From NCBI RefSeq assembly GCF_020193575.1, contig NZ_JADYVD010000019.1:1-64000 (forward strand): DNA of 64,000 nt, written 5' to 3'. Origin of the DNA: Ensifer sp. IC4062 (GTDB lineage: Bacteria; Pseudomonadota; Alphaproteobacteria; Rhizobiales; Rhizobiaceae). This document shows, in pieces, positions 23,441 to 33,292 of the stretch; the stretch's first letter is position 1; each line of letters opens with the position of its first letter. The notes under the pieces were generated by a model. It did no database searches. It had not been told where the DNA came from and saw nothing but the letters and a program-made list of their open reading frames with translations. The position numbers and the translations under genes are program-made.

Positions 23441-26089
23441 ATGCGGACAAACACGGGCCAGACCATTCATCTGGAAGACTATCGGCCGACCGACTTCGTT
23501 CTTGAGAGAGTGGATCTGACCTTCGAGCTCGACCCGAAGGAAACAAAGGTCGAAGCGCGCCTCATTTTCCACCGGCGCGAGGGGGTAAGCCCGGCGGCGC
23601 CGCTGGTCCTCGACGGCGACGAATTGCGCATGACCGGCCTGTTGCTCGATCAGGTGGAAATATCGCCAACGCTCTTTGAGGCCGCGGACGATACGTTGAC
23701 GATCCGAGGGCTGCCGGAGAGCGCTCCTTTCGAGATCACGATAACCACCTTGCTCTCGCCCGAGACCAACACCAAGCTGATGGGGCTTTACCGCACCAAC
23801 AACGTCTACTGCACCCAGTGCGAGGCGGAAGGATTCCGCCGCATCACCTACTTTCCCGACCGACCGGACGTGCTCGCCGTCTACACGGTCAACATCATCG
23901 CCGACAAGGCAACCGCACCGCTGCTGCTCTCGAACGGCAACTTTCTCGGCGGCGCCGACATGGGCGATGGCCGCCATTTTGCCGCCTGGTTCGATCCGCA
24001 TCCGAAGCCGAGCTATCTTTTTGCGCTGGTCGCCGGAGACCTCGGCGTCGTGGAAGACACGTTTACGACTGCCTCCGGGCGCACGGTCGCGCTCAAGATC
24101 TATGTCGAGCATGGCAAGGAGGCTGGGGCCTCATACGCAATGGACGCACTGAAGCGCTCGATGAAGTGGGATGAGGAAGTTTTCGGGCGCGAGTACGACC
24201 TCGACATCTTCATGATCGTCGCGGTCTCCGACTTCAACATGGGCGCCATGGAGAACAAGGGGCTCAACGTCTTCAACGACAAGTATGTGCTCGCGGACCC
24301 GGAAACAGCGACGGACGCGGACTACGCCAATATCGAAGCGATCATCGCGCACGAATATTTCCACAACTGGACAGGCAACCGCATCACCTGCCGCGACTGG
24401 TTCCAGCTCTGCCTCAAGGAAGGCCTGACCGTCTTCCGCGACCACGAATTTTCAGCGGACATGCGTTCGCGGGCCGTCAAGCGTATCGCAGAGGTACGTC
24501 ACCTGAAGTCGGAGCAGTTTCCGGAGGATGCCGGCCCCCTCGCCCATCCGGTACGCCCGACGAAATATCGTGAAATCAACAACTTCTACACGACGACCGT
24601 CTACGAGAAGGGCTCCGAGGTGACGCGGATGATCGCCACCATTCTCGGGCGCGACCTCTTCAAGAAAGGCATGGATCTCTATTTCGACCGCCATGACGGT
24701 CAGGCGGTGACGATCGAAGATTTCGTCGCCTGCTTCGAGGACGCGAGCGGGCGCAACCTCAAGCAATTTTCGCTCTGGTATCATCAGGCGGGCACGCCGC
24801 TCGTCACGGCTTCAGGATCATACGATGCCGACAAGCAGAGCTTTTCGCTTTCGCTTGAGCAGACAGTGCCTCCGACCCCGGGTCAGAGCACCAAGGAGCC
24901 TATGCATATTCCGCTGCGGCTCGGGCTCCTGCTGGCGGATGGCAGCGAGGCGGAAGCCACGACGATTACCGGCGCCGACGTCACGGGAGATGTCATCCAT
25001 CTGACTAAACGCAAGCAAACGGTTTTGTTCTCCGGCATTCCGTCGCGCCCGGTGCCATCCTTGAACCGCGGCTTCTCGGCACCGATCAACCTCCATATCG
25101 AGCAAAGCGCCGAGGACCGCGAATTGATTGCGCGCCATGAGGTCGACCTCTTTGCCCGTTGGCAGGCTCTGAATGCCATCGCGCTCGACAATCTGGTTGC
25201 GGCAACCACGCAGGCGCGCAACGGGCAACCGGTTACCTGCGACAGCGCTCTCGTGAACGGCCTAATTGCCGCCGCGGCAGATGACCGGCTGGAGCCAGCG
25301 TTCCGCTCGCAGGCCCTCGCCTTGCCGAGCGAATCTGACATCGCTCGGGAAATCGGCAGCGACAACAACCCGGATGCTATTCACGCCGGTCGTCAGCAGA
25401 TTTTGGCCGGTGTCGCCGCAGCCGGAAGGGACACCTTCGCTCAGCTTGCGGACGACATGGCATCGTCGGGCCCATTCAGTCCGGACGCCACCAGTGCCGG
25501 TCGGCGGGCCTTGCGCAACAGCGCGCTTTCCCTGCTCGTCTATGGTGACCAAGGGCCAGAAAGGGCGGCAGAGGCGTTCCGTACTGCCAACAACATGACC
25601 GATCTCAGCCTCGCGCTGACCTTGCTTGCGCATCGTTTCCCGGATGCGAAAGAGACGGCCGAGGCGTTCGCTCAATTCAAGAAACGTTTTGCGGACAACG
25701 CGCTCGTGATCGACAAATGGTTTGCGATTCAGGCGACGATTCCCGGCCCGGAGACTCTCGATCGAGTCAGGACGCTGATGTCCGATCCGCTCTTCAACGG
25801 CAACAACCCAAACCGTGTCCGTTCGCTTGTCGGAACCTTCGCCTTCTCCAACCCGACGGGGTTCAATCGGGCCGATGGCGAAGGCTATCGTTTCCTTGCA
25901 CGGCAAATTCTCGACATCGATCCGCGCAATCCGCAGCTCGCGGCGCGCATTTTAACGTCGATGCGCTCCTGGCGTTCGCTGGAGAAAGGTCGCGCCGATC
26001 ATGCCCGCAACGCGCTTACGGAGATCGCCGGCGCAGCCAATCTCTCCGCCGACGTCAGCGATATCGTCGACCGCATGCTGGAAGCCTGA
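23441..26089 (+). CDS. pepN: Aminopeptidase N (M1 family)
   Basis: An 882-residue zinc aminopeptidase that removes N-terminal residues from peptides in the cytoplasm. Exopeptidase motif GAMENKG at about residues 268-274, zinc site HEYFH (H304, E305, H308) with the third ligand Glu in LKEGLT (E327). The catalytic Tyr lies in the YEKGSEV region. DUF3458-type C-terminal helical domains follow (about 440-882), as in E. coli PepN (870 aa). The ATG at 23441 gives the family N-terminus MRTNTGQTIHLEDYRPTDF; the frame is open upstream to 23309 without coding sense. Confidence 0.95.
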   Translation: MRTNTGQTIHLEDYRPTDFVLERVDLTFELDPKETKVEARLIFHRREGVSPAAPLVLDGDELRMTGLLLDQVEISPTLFEAADDTLTIRGLPESAPFEITITTLLSPETNTKLMGLYRTNNVYCTQCEAEGFRRITYFPDRPDVLAVYTVNIIADKATAPLLLSNGNFLGGADMGDGRHFAAWFDPHPKPSYLFALVAGDLGVVEDTFTTASGRTVALKIYVEHGKEAGASYAMDALKRSMKWDEEVFGREYDLDIFMIVAVSDFNMGAMENKGLNVFNDKYVLADPETATDADYANIEAIIAHEYFHNWTGNRITCRDWFQLCLKEGLTVFRDHEFSADMRSRAVKRIAEVRHLKSEQFPEDAGPLAHPVRPTKYREINNFYTTTVYEKGSEVTRMIATILGRDLFKKGMDLYFDRHDGQAVTIEDFVACFEDASGRNLKQFSLWYHQAGTPLVTASGSYDADKQSFSLSLEQTVPPTPGQSTKEPMHIPLRLGLLLADGSEAEATTITGADVTGDVIHLTKRKQTVLFSGIPSRPVPSLNRGFSAPINLHIEQSAEDRELIARHEVDLFARWQALNAIALDNLVAATTQARNGQPVTCDSALVNGLIAAAADDRLEPAFRSQALALPSESDIAREIGSDNNPDAIHAGRQQILAGVAAAGRDTFAQLADDMASSGPFSPDATSAGRRALRNSALSLLVYGDQGPERAAEAFRTANNMTDLSLALTLLAHRFPDAKETAEAFAQFKKRFADNALVIDKWFAIQATIPGPETLDRVRTLMSDPLFNGNNPNRVRSLVGTFAFSNPTGFNRADGEGYRFLARQILDIDPRNPQLAARILTSMRSWRSLEKGRADHARNALTEIAGAANLSADVSDIVDRMLEA

Positions 26090-26130
26090 CACCCCCACGC
26101 CATTGCAGCTCACGGCGGAGTTGGCTCGAA

Positions 26131-26195
26131 TGATGCAGCAACTCAAAGCGGTACAGCGACCTTTGCGCGTCCGGCCGGACGCGCGGCGCTGTAAT
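26131..26195 (-). repeat. RIME-like repeat, copy 4
   Basis: TGATGCAGCAACTCAAAGC, GGTACAGCGACCTTTGCGCGTCC, a GGCC turn, GGACGCGC, GGCGCTGTAATG. The inverted arms GCGCGTCC/GGACGCGC are perfect here. Orientation is the same as copies 1 and 7. Confidence 0.65.
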
Positions 26196-26293
26196 GCGGC
26201 CGTGAACGATCCCATGAATTAAAGCTCGTCTCACCGGAAAAGCCGAAGCCGTGACAGTAATCCGGCCTGTGATTTTCCAACGATGAGAATTGG

Positions 26294-26308
26294 TTAAGAA
26301 ATCTTTAC
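26294..26308 (+). promoter_or_regulatory. CtrA-like box upstream of the pleC-like gene
   Basis: TTAA (26294-26297), seven bases GAAATCT, TTAC (26305-26308). The CtrA consensus is TTAA-N7-TTAA(C), so there is one mismatch in the second half. It lies 178 bp before the start codon at 26486. A single near-match can arise by chance. Confidence 0.3.
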
Positions 26309-26485
26309 CATTCCCTCTGGACAAGGCGAATCGCCCTGTGATTCATTGAGTCAGATTCGGGCGAGCGGCGCGTCGAATCACTGAGGCAATCACTCCCCAG
26401 CCAAACGCTGAGGGCGGCTCATGTCTCAGCTTTAGAGGATCAGGCGTCTTCGGCACATTCTTGGGAATGCCGGGCGCTTTCGAGG

Positions 26486-28828
26486 ATGACAAGATTGGGA
26501 AAGATGGCGGACGCGCGACGGGGAAGCGCAGCCGACGGGCGGTTGCGACTCAAGTTTCCGGGCCTTTCCAGCCTGGAACGGGAGTTCATCGAACAGGCGA
26601 AGCTGTTTGCCGAGCCCGCATCGCAGCGGCTCGCAAGCGCCGAGCCCATTCTCAAGCGATCCATTCCCGTCCTCATCATCGCTTTCCTTATCATCGTCGC
26701 CATTTCGCGCATGTCAGGCATCATGGGCGAACACGCGCGGATGGAGGGCAGTTCCCGACGGGCGGTCGCTCTCGCGGCGGCGGCAGCCGCAGCCGCCTTC
26801 CAAGCCGATGGCGCGACACTTTTCGCCGGCGGCCGGCGATGGGAGGCCGAACAGCGGCTCGGCGAATATCTTCCTGCGGGCACTCTCGACGGCGGCATGT
26901 TTCTGCTGACGGTTCGCAAGGACGGCCGGATATTTGCAAGCACGGCAGAAGGCGTGCATTTCATCGGGCGCACGCTGGCGTCGATCGCTCCGGACCTCGC
27001 CACGTTGCAATATTACGGTGAAGGCTCGAGCGTAGTGGAGACGTCAGTCGGCGACGTCAATCACGTCGTTGCCTTGACTCAGCTCCCGGAAGCCGCCGGC
27101 GTTGTTCTGGCGGCAATCCCGATCGCCGAACTCGAAACGGCGTGGCGCGACGAAGTTTCACTCAATGTCACCCTGTTTGCAGGCATCTCGGCTATCCTGC
27201 TCGTCGTGCTCTATGCCTATTACATTCAGGCAAAGCGCGCCCGCGACGCTGATGCGGTTTTCGCCGAGTCGAACCTGCGTGTCGAAACAGCGCTCTCGCG
27301 CGGTCGCTGTGGACTGTGGGACTTCGACCTCGCCAACCGGCGCCTGTTCTGGTCGCGATCGATGTACGAAATGCTCGGCATGCCAGGCGACAGCAGCGTG
27401 CTGTCCTTCGGCGATGCCGCGCGGTTGATGCATCCGGAGGACCGCGGCATTTATAGCGTGGCCCGGGCGATCGCCAGGGACAATGCGCGCCAGATCGACC
27501 AAGTGTTTCGCATGCGCCATGCCGACGGCCATTACGTGTGGCTGCGTGCACGTGCCCAGATCATTCGCACCGTCTCCGGCCGCACACACCTGATCGGCAT
27601 CGCCATGGATGTCACCGAGCAACATCGCCTTGCCCAGCGCTATGCGGAAGCGGATCAGCGGCTGGCCGACGCCATCGAATGCACGTCGGAAGCCTTCGTG
27701 CTCTGGGACAAACACGATCGCCTGGTCATGTGCAACACCCACTATCAAGAAGCCTATCAGTTGCCGGACCACGTGCTCGTACCAGGCACGGAGCGGACAG
27801 CCGTACATGCCGCCGCCGCGCGACCGGTCGTCGAGCGGCGGCTCGCCGATCCGGATCGCAGCAATCATTCGCAGACAAGTGAGGTGCAACTCGCTGACGA
27901 GCGATGGCTTCAAATCAACGAACGCCGCACCCGCGATGGCGGCCTGGTTTCTGTCGGCACCGATATCACGCTGCTCAAACGCCACCAGGTGCGCCTGCGA
28001 GAATCCGAACGTCGGCTCATGGCAACGATCGGCGACCTTTCTGCATCACGTATCACGCTGGAACAGCAGAAAACCGAGCTTTCCGTCGCCAATGCCAATT
28101 ATCAGGCGGAGAAGGAGCGTGCAGAAGCCGCGAACCGAGCCAAGTCCGAGTTTTTGGCGAACATGTCGCACGAACTGCGCACACCGCTGAACGCCATTCT
28201 CGGGTTTTCGGAGATCCTGCAGAACCAGATGTTCGGTCCGCTCGGGTCGGAGAAATACCACGAATATTCGCGCGACATCTACGAAAGCGGCAAACACCTG
28301 CTCAATGTCATCAACGACATCCTCGATATGTCGAAGATCGAGGCGGGCCACATGCGCATTACGCGCGAGAAGATCGATCTGGCGCCACTGATCGAAGAGA
28401 CGCTGCGCTTCACCACCATTCCAGCCGAGCAGAAGAACATCCGCGTCGTTCAGCAGATTTCCTCGGGCCTCACCATGGTTGCAGACCGCCGCGCGATGAA
28501 GCAGGTGCTGCTGAACCTGCTTTCGAACGCCGTCAAATTCACCAATGAAGGCGGCCGGATCTCGCTGAGGGCTCGCAAGGTCACCGGAGCGGTGATGCTG
28601 ACGATCGCCGATTCCGGTATCGGCATTCCGAAGGAAGCATTGCAGAAGATCGGTCAACCCTTCGAGCAGGTACAGAGCCAGTATGCCAAAAGCAAGGGAG
28701 GTTCCGGGCTCGGGCTTGCGATTTCCCGCTCGCTGACGCGCCTCCACGGCGGAACCATGAAGATCCACTCCACCGAAAACGTCGGCACGATCATATCCGT
28801 GCGCATCCCCGACCGGGTTGGCGACTGA
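26486..28828 (+). CDS. pleC: Sensor histidine kinase/phosphatase, PleC-like (PdhS family)
   Basis: A 780-residue inner-membrane kinase. Membrane helices at about 59-74 and 227-247 flank a periplasmic sensor region with an Ala-run (97-104). Then PAS domains at about 265-380 and 395-500, a short coiled coil, HisKA with SHELRTPLNAILGFSEILQNQMFGPLG (H562) and a HATPase domain (about 665-775) with N, G1 (DSGIGIP) and G2 (GGSGLGLAIS) boxes. The H-box and the FG.LG..KY.EY..DI..SG.HLL sequence are typical of kinases acting on DivK. In Sinorhizobium the kinase gene next to glnE is the PleC homologue, a DivK phosphatase in cell-cycle control (from memory of the literature). Convergent with glnE. Confidence 0.8.
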   Translation: MTRLGKMADARRGSAADGRLRLKFPGLSSLEREFIEQAKLFAEPASQRLASAEPILKRSIPVLIIAFLIIVAISRMSGIMGEHARMEGSSRRAVALAAAAAAAAFQADGATLFAGGRRWEAEQRLGEYLPAGTLDGGMFLLTVRKDGRIFASTAEGVHFIGRTLASIAPDLATLQYYGEGSSVVETSVGDVNHVVALTQLPEAAGVVLAAIPIAELETAWRDEVSLNVTLFAGISAILLVVLYAYYIQAKRARDADAVFAESNLRVETALSRGRCGLWDFDLANRRLFWSRSMYEMLGMPGDSSVLSFGDAARLMHPEDRGIYSVARAIARDNARQIDQVFRMRHADGHYVWLRARAQIIRTVSGRTHLIGIAMDVTEQHRLAQRYAEADQRLADAIECTSEAFVLWDKHDRLVMCNTHYQEAYQLPDHVLVPGTERTAVHAAAARPVVERRLADPDRSNHSQTSEVQLADERWLQINERRTRDGGLVSVGTDITLLKRHQVRLRESERRLMATIGDLSASRITLEQQKTELSVANANYQAEKERAEAANRAKSEFLANMSHELRTPLNAILGFSEILQNQMFGPLGSEKYHEYSRDIYESGKHLLNVINDILDMSKIEAGHMRITREKIDLAPLIEETLRFTTIPAEQKNIRVVQQISSGLTMVADRRAMKQVLLNLLSNAVKFTNEGGRISLRARKVTGAVMLTIADSGIGIPKEALQKIGQPFEQVQSQYAKSKGGSGLGLAISRSLTRLHGGTMKIHSTENVGTIISVRIPDRVGD

Positions 28829-28898
28829 AGCAATCCCAGCAAGAATCCGTAACGGTTCTTCGCCCGGAATTGCGTTGCTTCAAATCGCGCCCGGGCAA

Positions 28899-31859
28899 TC
28901 ACTGAGCGACAACGGATTGAAAAATCCCGCGGACCGCCTTGGAGAGGCTTCTGATATCCGCCTCGAGGTGCTTCAGGTCCGGATAGTCCCCTGCCCCGCA
29001 TACTAGATCGACCAGGCCTGCGGGGGCATCCTTCGGGTCGAAGTCCCCGTCGATGCAGAGGCGCACGATCTGCGAGACTTCGGTAAAAAGCGTCAGCGCG
29101 TCGACGGCTACGTCCAGATCGTTCGCATCCATCATGGCTGCGCCAAGGCTCTTCAACGCCTCAAGCGTGTGCGTACCCGCTGGCGGCGGCGTCACCCCTT
29201 TTGCTGGCGCAACCAGGGCAAGGTATTGTGCGATGAACTCGATATCGACCAGACCGCCAGGGATGAGTTTAAAATCCCAAATGTCATTCGGCGGCTTCTC
29301 CTTGTCGATCAGATCGCGCATCTCCTCGACGTCCTTGCGGACCTTTCCGATGTCACGCTTCTGGGAAAGGACCTCGCCGAAAATCGCCTCCGCCTCGCTG
29401 ATCAGGCTTTCATCGCCGCAGATGCAGCGTGCGCGCGTCAGTGCCAGGTGTTCCCAAGTCCAGGCTTCCGTGCGCTGGTATTTGGCAAAGGCCTTAATAC
29501 TGGTCGCCACAGGCCCCTTGTTTCCCGACGGCCGCAACCGCATGTCGACATCGTAAAGGATGCCCTCGGCGGTCGGCGCGGATAGCGCCGCGATCAGCCG
29601 CTGCGTCAGCCGGGTAAAGTAGCGCACGTGATCGAGCGGCTTGGCGCCGTCGGACTGTCCCGCATCACCATCATAGTCGTAGAGCAGGATGAGATCGACA
29701 TCTGAGCCGGCCGTCAACTCGTGGCTGCCAAGCTTGCCCATGCCGACAACGGCGACCCTACCGCCGGGAAAACGTCCATGCGCCCCACGGACTTCCTCCA
29801 TCACCGCATCGAGCGCCGCGGCGATGATGAGATCGGCAAGATCGGTGAAGGCACGCCCTGCCTGGATACCGGAAATGGCACCGGTCAATAGTCTTATGCC
29901 GATCAGAAAACGCTGTTCGGCGGCGATGATCCGCAGGCGGTCCAGCACATCCTCGTAATGACGGGCGCCGGCAACGAAATTCGCGATTCTCGGCGCCAGG
30001 TATTCCCGTGTCGGCAGTTCCGCGAGGAGGCCTGGATCCAGCATGCCGTCGAAGACATGCGGTCTTGCGGCAATAATGTCCGCCAGCCGGGGGGCCGACG
30101 ACATGATGTTGACGATCAGCGATAGAAGCCTCGGGTTGTTGCCGAGCAGCGAGAAAAGCTGAATGCCGGCCGGCAGGCCGGAAATGAAATGGTCGAAACG
30201 CAGCAGTGCTTCATCAGCGCGCCGGCTTTCGCCGAATACGCGCAGGAGCTCCGGCGTCAGCTCGGTCAGTCGCTCGCGTGCCTCCACCGACTGCGTTGCC
30301 CGATAGCGCCCGTAATGCCACGTGCGGATCGTCCGCGCTATGTCGGACGGGCGTTGGAAGCCAAGCTTCTTCAGGGTCTCGAGCGTGTCCGGATCGTCCT
30401 GCTGTCCGGTAAAGACCAGATTTCCGGTTTCGGTCGAGAGCTTTGCCTCCTGCTCGAAAAGCTGCGCATAACGCCGCTCAACCGTCCGCAACACGCGCGA
30501 CAGCTCTGCCGAGAAGGAGGCGGTATCCTCGAAACCGAGCATGTAGGCAATCCGCTTGAGCTCTGTCTCCGTCTCCGGCAGGACATGCGTCTGCTCATCG
30601 CGTACCATCTGGATCCTGTGCTCGACATTGCGCAGGAACCAGTAGGCCTCGATGAGCTCGTCGGCGGTCGACCGATCGATCCATCCTGCGTTCACCAGTG
30701 CGTGCAGCATCGGCTCCGTTGCTCGCAACCGAAGCTCGGGCATGCGGCCGCCGGCGATCAGTTGCTGCGTCTGGACGAAAAACTCGATCTCGCGGATGCC
30801 GCCGCGACCGAGCTTGATGTTGTGACCTTTTACGGCGATTTCGCCATGTCCCTTGTGCGCGTGGATCTGTCGCTTGATCGAATGAATGTCGGCAATGGCC
30901 GCATAGTCGAGGTATTTGCGGAAAACGAAGGGAGTCAGCTCCTTCAAAAAGCGCTCGCCGGCCTCGAGGTCGCCGGCAACCGGCCGTGCCTTGATGAAGG
31001 CTGCACGTTCCCAGTTCTGTCCCCTGCTCTCGTAATAGAGCATCGCCGCCTCGATCGGTATCGCCAGCGGCGTCGAACCCGGATCAGGGCGCAGGCGCAG
31101 GTCCGTGCGGAAGACGTAGCCGTCACCGGTCCGTTCCTGCAGGATACGGATCAAGCGTCTGAGCAAACGCGCGAAGATTTCCGAAGCGTCATCCGGGTCG
31201 ACAATGATGCCGGACTGCGGGTCATAGAAGATGACGAGGTCGATATCCGAGGAATAGTTGAGTTCGCACGCACCGAGCTTGCCCATCCCGAGCACGACAA
31301 CCCCGGAGCCGATGCTCGGCTCCGCCGGATCCTTCAGCCTGAACTTGCCGCTTTCATGTGCGCCAAGGAGCAGGTGATCGATCGCGGCCGCGACGGCGGC
31401 AGCCGCGAAATCGCTGAGCCAGCGCGTCGTTTCCCGACAGTCGAAAAGCCGCGACAGATCCGCCAGTGCGACGGCGAAGGCCACTTCGCGCTTTGCCTTG
31501 CGTAGTCTGGGCATGATTTCCGTGTCCGGCAGTGCGGCGGTGGTCGGCTCTCGCGAAGCTGACCGGGCTGCCTCGATCCGGCGCTTCAGGAACTCGGACA
31601 AAGGTGTGGCGAGCAGATCTTCGAGGATTGTCGGATGGCTGCCAGTCGTATCCCTTAAGAACGGCGAGAGCGCGAGCGCCGAGACGACAAAGTCCTTGAG
31701 GGGCGTATTCGACGCCAGCAAATCCGCGATGCGATCGTGCCCCTTGGCCACATCCTTCAAAACGGATAAGGCAGCCTTTGCGTCCGCCTGGCTCGTTGGA
31801 CGGATAGGAACCGCTTCGATATCGGACAGACGCCGCTTATCCGTTTCCAGCATCGACAC
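28899..31859 (-). CDS. glnE: Bifunctional glutamine synthetase adenylyltransferase/deadenylylase
   Basis: A 986-residue cytosolic enzyme that adds AMP to, or removes it from, glutamine synthetase in response to PII protein and glutamine. Two nucleotidyltransferase domains are visible, each with the G-S/D-x-D signature: VLGMGKLGACELNYSSDIDLVIFYD (about 190-215, deadenylylating half) and VVGMGKLGSHELTAGSDVDLILLYDYD (about 705-730, adenylylating half). A long helical linker lies between. Length matches the rhizobial family. It is last in a same-strand run degP - response regulator - histidine kinase - glnE, 26 bp after the kinase gene, so it may share their transcript. Confidence 0.96.
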   Translation of the reverse strand: MSMLETDKRRLSDIEAVPIRPTSQADAKAALSVLKDVAKGHDRIADLLASNTPLKDFVVSALALSPFLRDTTGSHPTILEDLLATPLSEFLKRRIEAARSASREPTTAALPDTEIMPRLRKAKREVAFAVALADLSRLFDCRETTRWLSDFAAAAVAAAIDHLLLGAHESGKFRLKDPAEPSIGSGVVVLGMGKLGACELNYSSDIDLVIFYDPQSGIIVDPDDASEIFARLLRRLIRILQERTGDGYVFRTDLRLRPDPGSTPLAIPIEAAMLYYESRGQNWERAAFIKARPVAGDLEAGERFLKELTPFVFRKYLDYAAIADIHSIKRQIHAHKGHGEIAVKGHNIKLGRGGIREIEFFVQTQQLIAGGRMPELRLRATEPMLHALVNAGWIDRSTADELIEAYWFLRNVEHRIQMVRDEQTHVLPETETELKRIAYMLGFEDTASFSAELSRVLRTVERRYAQLFEQEAKLSTETGNLVFTGQQDDPDTLETLKKLGFQRPSDIARTIRTWHYGRYRATQSVEARERLTELTPELLRVFGESRRADEALLRFDHFISGLPAGIQLFSLLGNNPRLLSLIVNIMSSAPRLADIIAARPHVFDGMLDPGLLAELPTREYLAPRIANFVAGARHYEDVLDRLRIIAAEQRFLIGIRLLTGAISGIQAGRAFTDLADLIIAAALDAVMEEVRGAHGRFPGGRVAVVGMGKLGSHELTAGSDVDLILLYDYDGDAGQSDGAKPLDHVRYFTRLTQRLIAALSAPTAEGILYDVDMRLRPSGNKGPVATSIKAFAKYQRTEAWTWEHLALTRARCICGDESLISEAEAIFGEVLSQKRDIGKVRKDVEEMRDLIDKEKPPNDIWDFKLIPGGLVDIEFIAQYLALVAPAKGVTPPPAGTHTLEALKSLGAAMMDANDLDVAVDALTLFTEVSQIVRLCIDGDFDPKDAPAGLVDLVCGAGDYPDLKHLEADIRSLSKAVRGIFQSVVAQ

Positions 31860-31885
31860 CTCCTTCCAATGTGATGACCGGTCTA

Positions 31886-33292
31886 TCAGGTCGTGCGAGG
31901 GGGGAAAACCATGCGCACGGTCAATCCTTTGCCATCCTCACTGTTTGGCTCGGTCGCCGCGAGCGTCAGCGAGCCTCGATGCATCTCCACCACGGCCTCG
32001 ACGAGCGAGAGGCCAAGACCTGTCCCCGGCTTCGACCGGCTTTCATCCAGACGAACAAAGCGCTTCAATACCTCGCGGTACATGTCTGCCGGGATGCCGG
32101 GACCGTGATCTGCGACCGTCAGCACCGCCTCGTTTCCACTCTTCCTTATCGCCACCCGGATCAGTGGATTTTCAGCGCCCTCGGCATATTTGATCGCATT
32201 GTCCATCAGGTTTCCGAGGGCCTGCCCGATCAGTTCGCGGTTCCCCGAGATCACGACGCCCGGCAGTATATCCGCTTCCAGCTTCAAGGCCTTGTCTTCG
32301 GCGGCCGGCTCGTAAAGCTCGACGCAATCGGCGACGATCTGGGAGAGGTCGACGTCGCTCATTTCGGCGACGGCTGAACCCGCCTCGACCCGGGAGATCA
32401 TCAGAAGCGCATTGAACGTACGGATCAACTGGTCCGACTCGGCGATGATTTCGTCCAGGGCACCACGCTGGCCTCCGCCCTCCTTGCTGGAGAGTGCCGC
32501 TTCGGCCCTGTTGCGCAGGCGCGTCAGCGGCGTCTTGAGGTCGTGGGCAATGTTATCGGAAACCTGTCTCAGCCCTTCGTTGAGCTTCTCGATCCGCCCG
32601 AGCATCGCGTTGAGCGATTCTGAAAGCCGGTCGAATTCGTCGCCCGAACCGCTCGTTGGCAGGCGCTGCGAGAGATCGCCCGCCATGATCTTAGTGCTGG
32701 CCTCGGACATCCGGTCGATGCGCTTCAGGGCGTTGCGGCCGATACCGAACCAAATGACGAGCGCACCAAGCCCCATCACCCCCAGGGCGATGACCAATGC
32801 CTGACGCACGAGCGAGCGGAACTTTTCCGGCTCCTGGAGGTCGTGACCAACGAGGATCCTGAGCCCATTGTCGAGGAGCAGAACCTGGGCAAGCGCCACG
32901 TGACTCTGGCCGCGGCTTTCGTCGGTGAAACGCCGGTACCGGAACGGCTCAGACTTCCAGCCTTCGTCGTCAAGCAGGCCCGGCTGCAGGCCAGCCACGT
33001 TGCCCGCGAGGATCTCTCCGCTCGGACCGGCGATCACATAAAGATTAGCGCCCGGCTGGCGTGCCCGCCGTTCGAGCGAGCGAAGCAGACCATTCATGCC
33101 GGCGCGCTCGTAGACGGCTTCGATCTGGCTCACTTCGGCGGCGATGGCGTCGCGCGTCTGCTGCTCCAGCAGGCGTTCGGACATGCCTGTCACGTAGAAG
33201 ACCAGGAAGACCGCACAGAGGGAAAAGAGAACAAGATAGAGTGCGGAGAGCCGGACTGCCGTCGTTCTGAACAGAACCCTGAGTTTACTCAT
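31886..33292 (-). CDS. Two-component sensor histidine kinase (HAMP type)
   Basis: A 468-residue kinase. Helices at about 14-36 and 165-184 enclose a periplasmic sensor domain of about 130 residues. HAMP follows (about 185-240), then HisKA with SDNIAHDLKTPLTRLRNRAEAAL (H250) and HATPase with DNAIKYAEG, DHGPGIP and PGTGLGLSLVEAVVEMHRG. The start codon overlaps the stop region of the upstream response-regulator gene by 4 bp, a tight operon. The HD.KTPL H-box is of the classic EnvZ/PhoR-type class. Signal unknown; position next to degP suggests envelope stress (inference). Confidence 0.92.
   Translation of the reverse strand: MSKLRVLFRTTAVRLSALYLVLFSLCAVFLVFYVTGMSERLLEQQTRDAIAAEVSQIEAVYERAGMNGLLRSLERRARQPGANLYVIAGPSGEILAGNVAGLQPGLLDDEGWKSEPFRYRRFTDESRGQSHVALAQVLLLDNGLRILVGHDLQEPEKFRSLVRQALVIALGVMGLGALVIWFGIGRNALKRIDRMSEASTKIMAGDLSQRLPTSGSGDEFDRLSESLNAMLGRIEKLNEGLRQVSDNIAHDLKTPLTRLRNRAEAALSSKEGGGQRGALDEIIAESDQLIRTFNALLMISRVEAGSAVAEMSDVDLSQIVADCVELYEPAAEDKALKLEADILPGVVISGNRELIGQALGNLMDNAIKYAEGAENPLIRVAIRKSGNEAVLTVADHGPGIPADMYREVLKRFVRLDESRSKPGTGLGLSLVEAVVEMHRGSLTLAATEPNSEDGKGLTVRMVFPPRTT

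Larger units (their letters stand above)
26090..26485. other. Intergenic region, pepN to pleC-like kinase
   Basis: Holds RIME-like copy 4 (26131-26195) and the promoter region of the kinase gene, including a CtrA-like box at 26294-26308. I see no gene in these 396 bases. Confidence 0.55.

Noticed and set aside
30189-31505. 438-codon frame antisense to glnE
   Set aside because: glnE has both nucleotidyltransferase motifs and normal length; the antisense frame has no recognisable fold.
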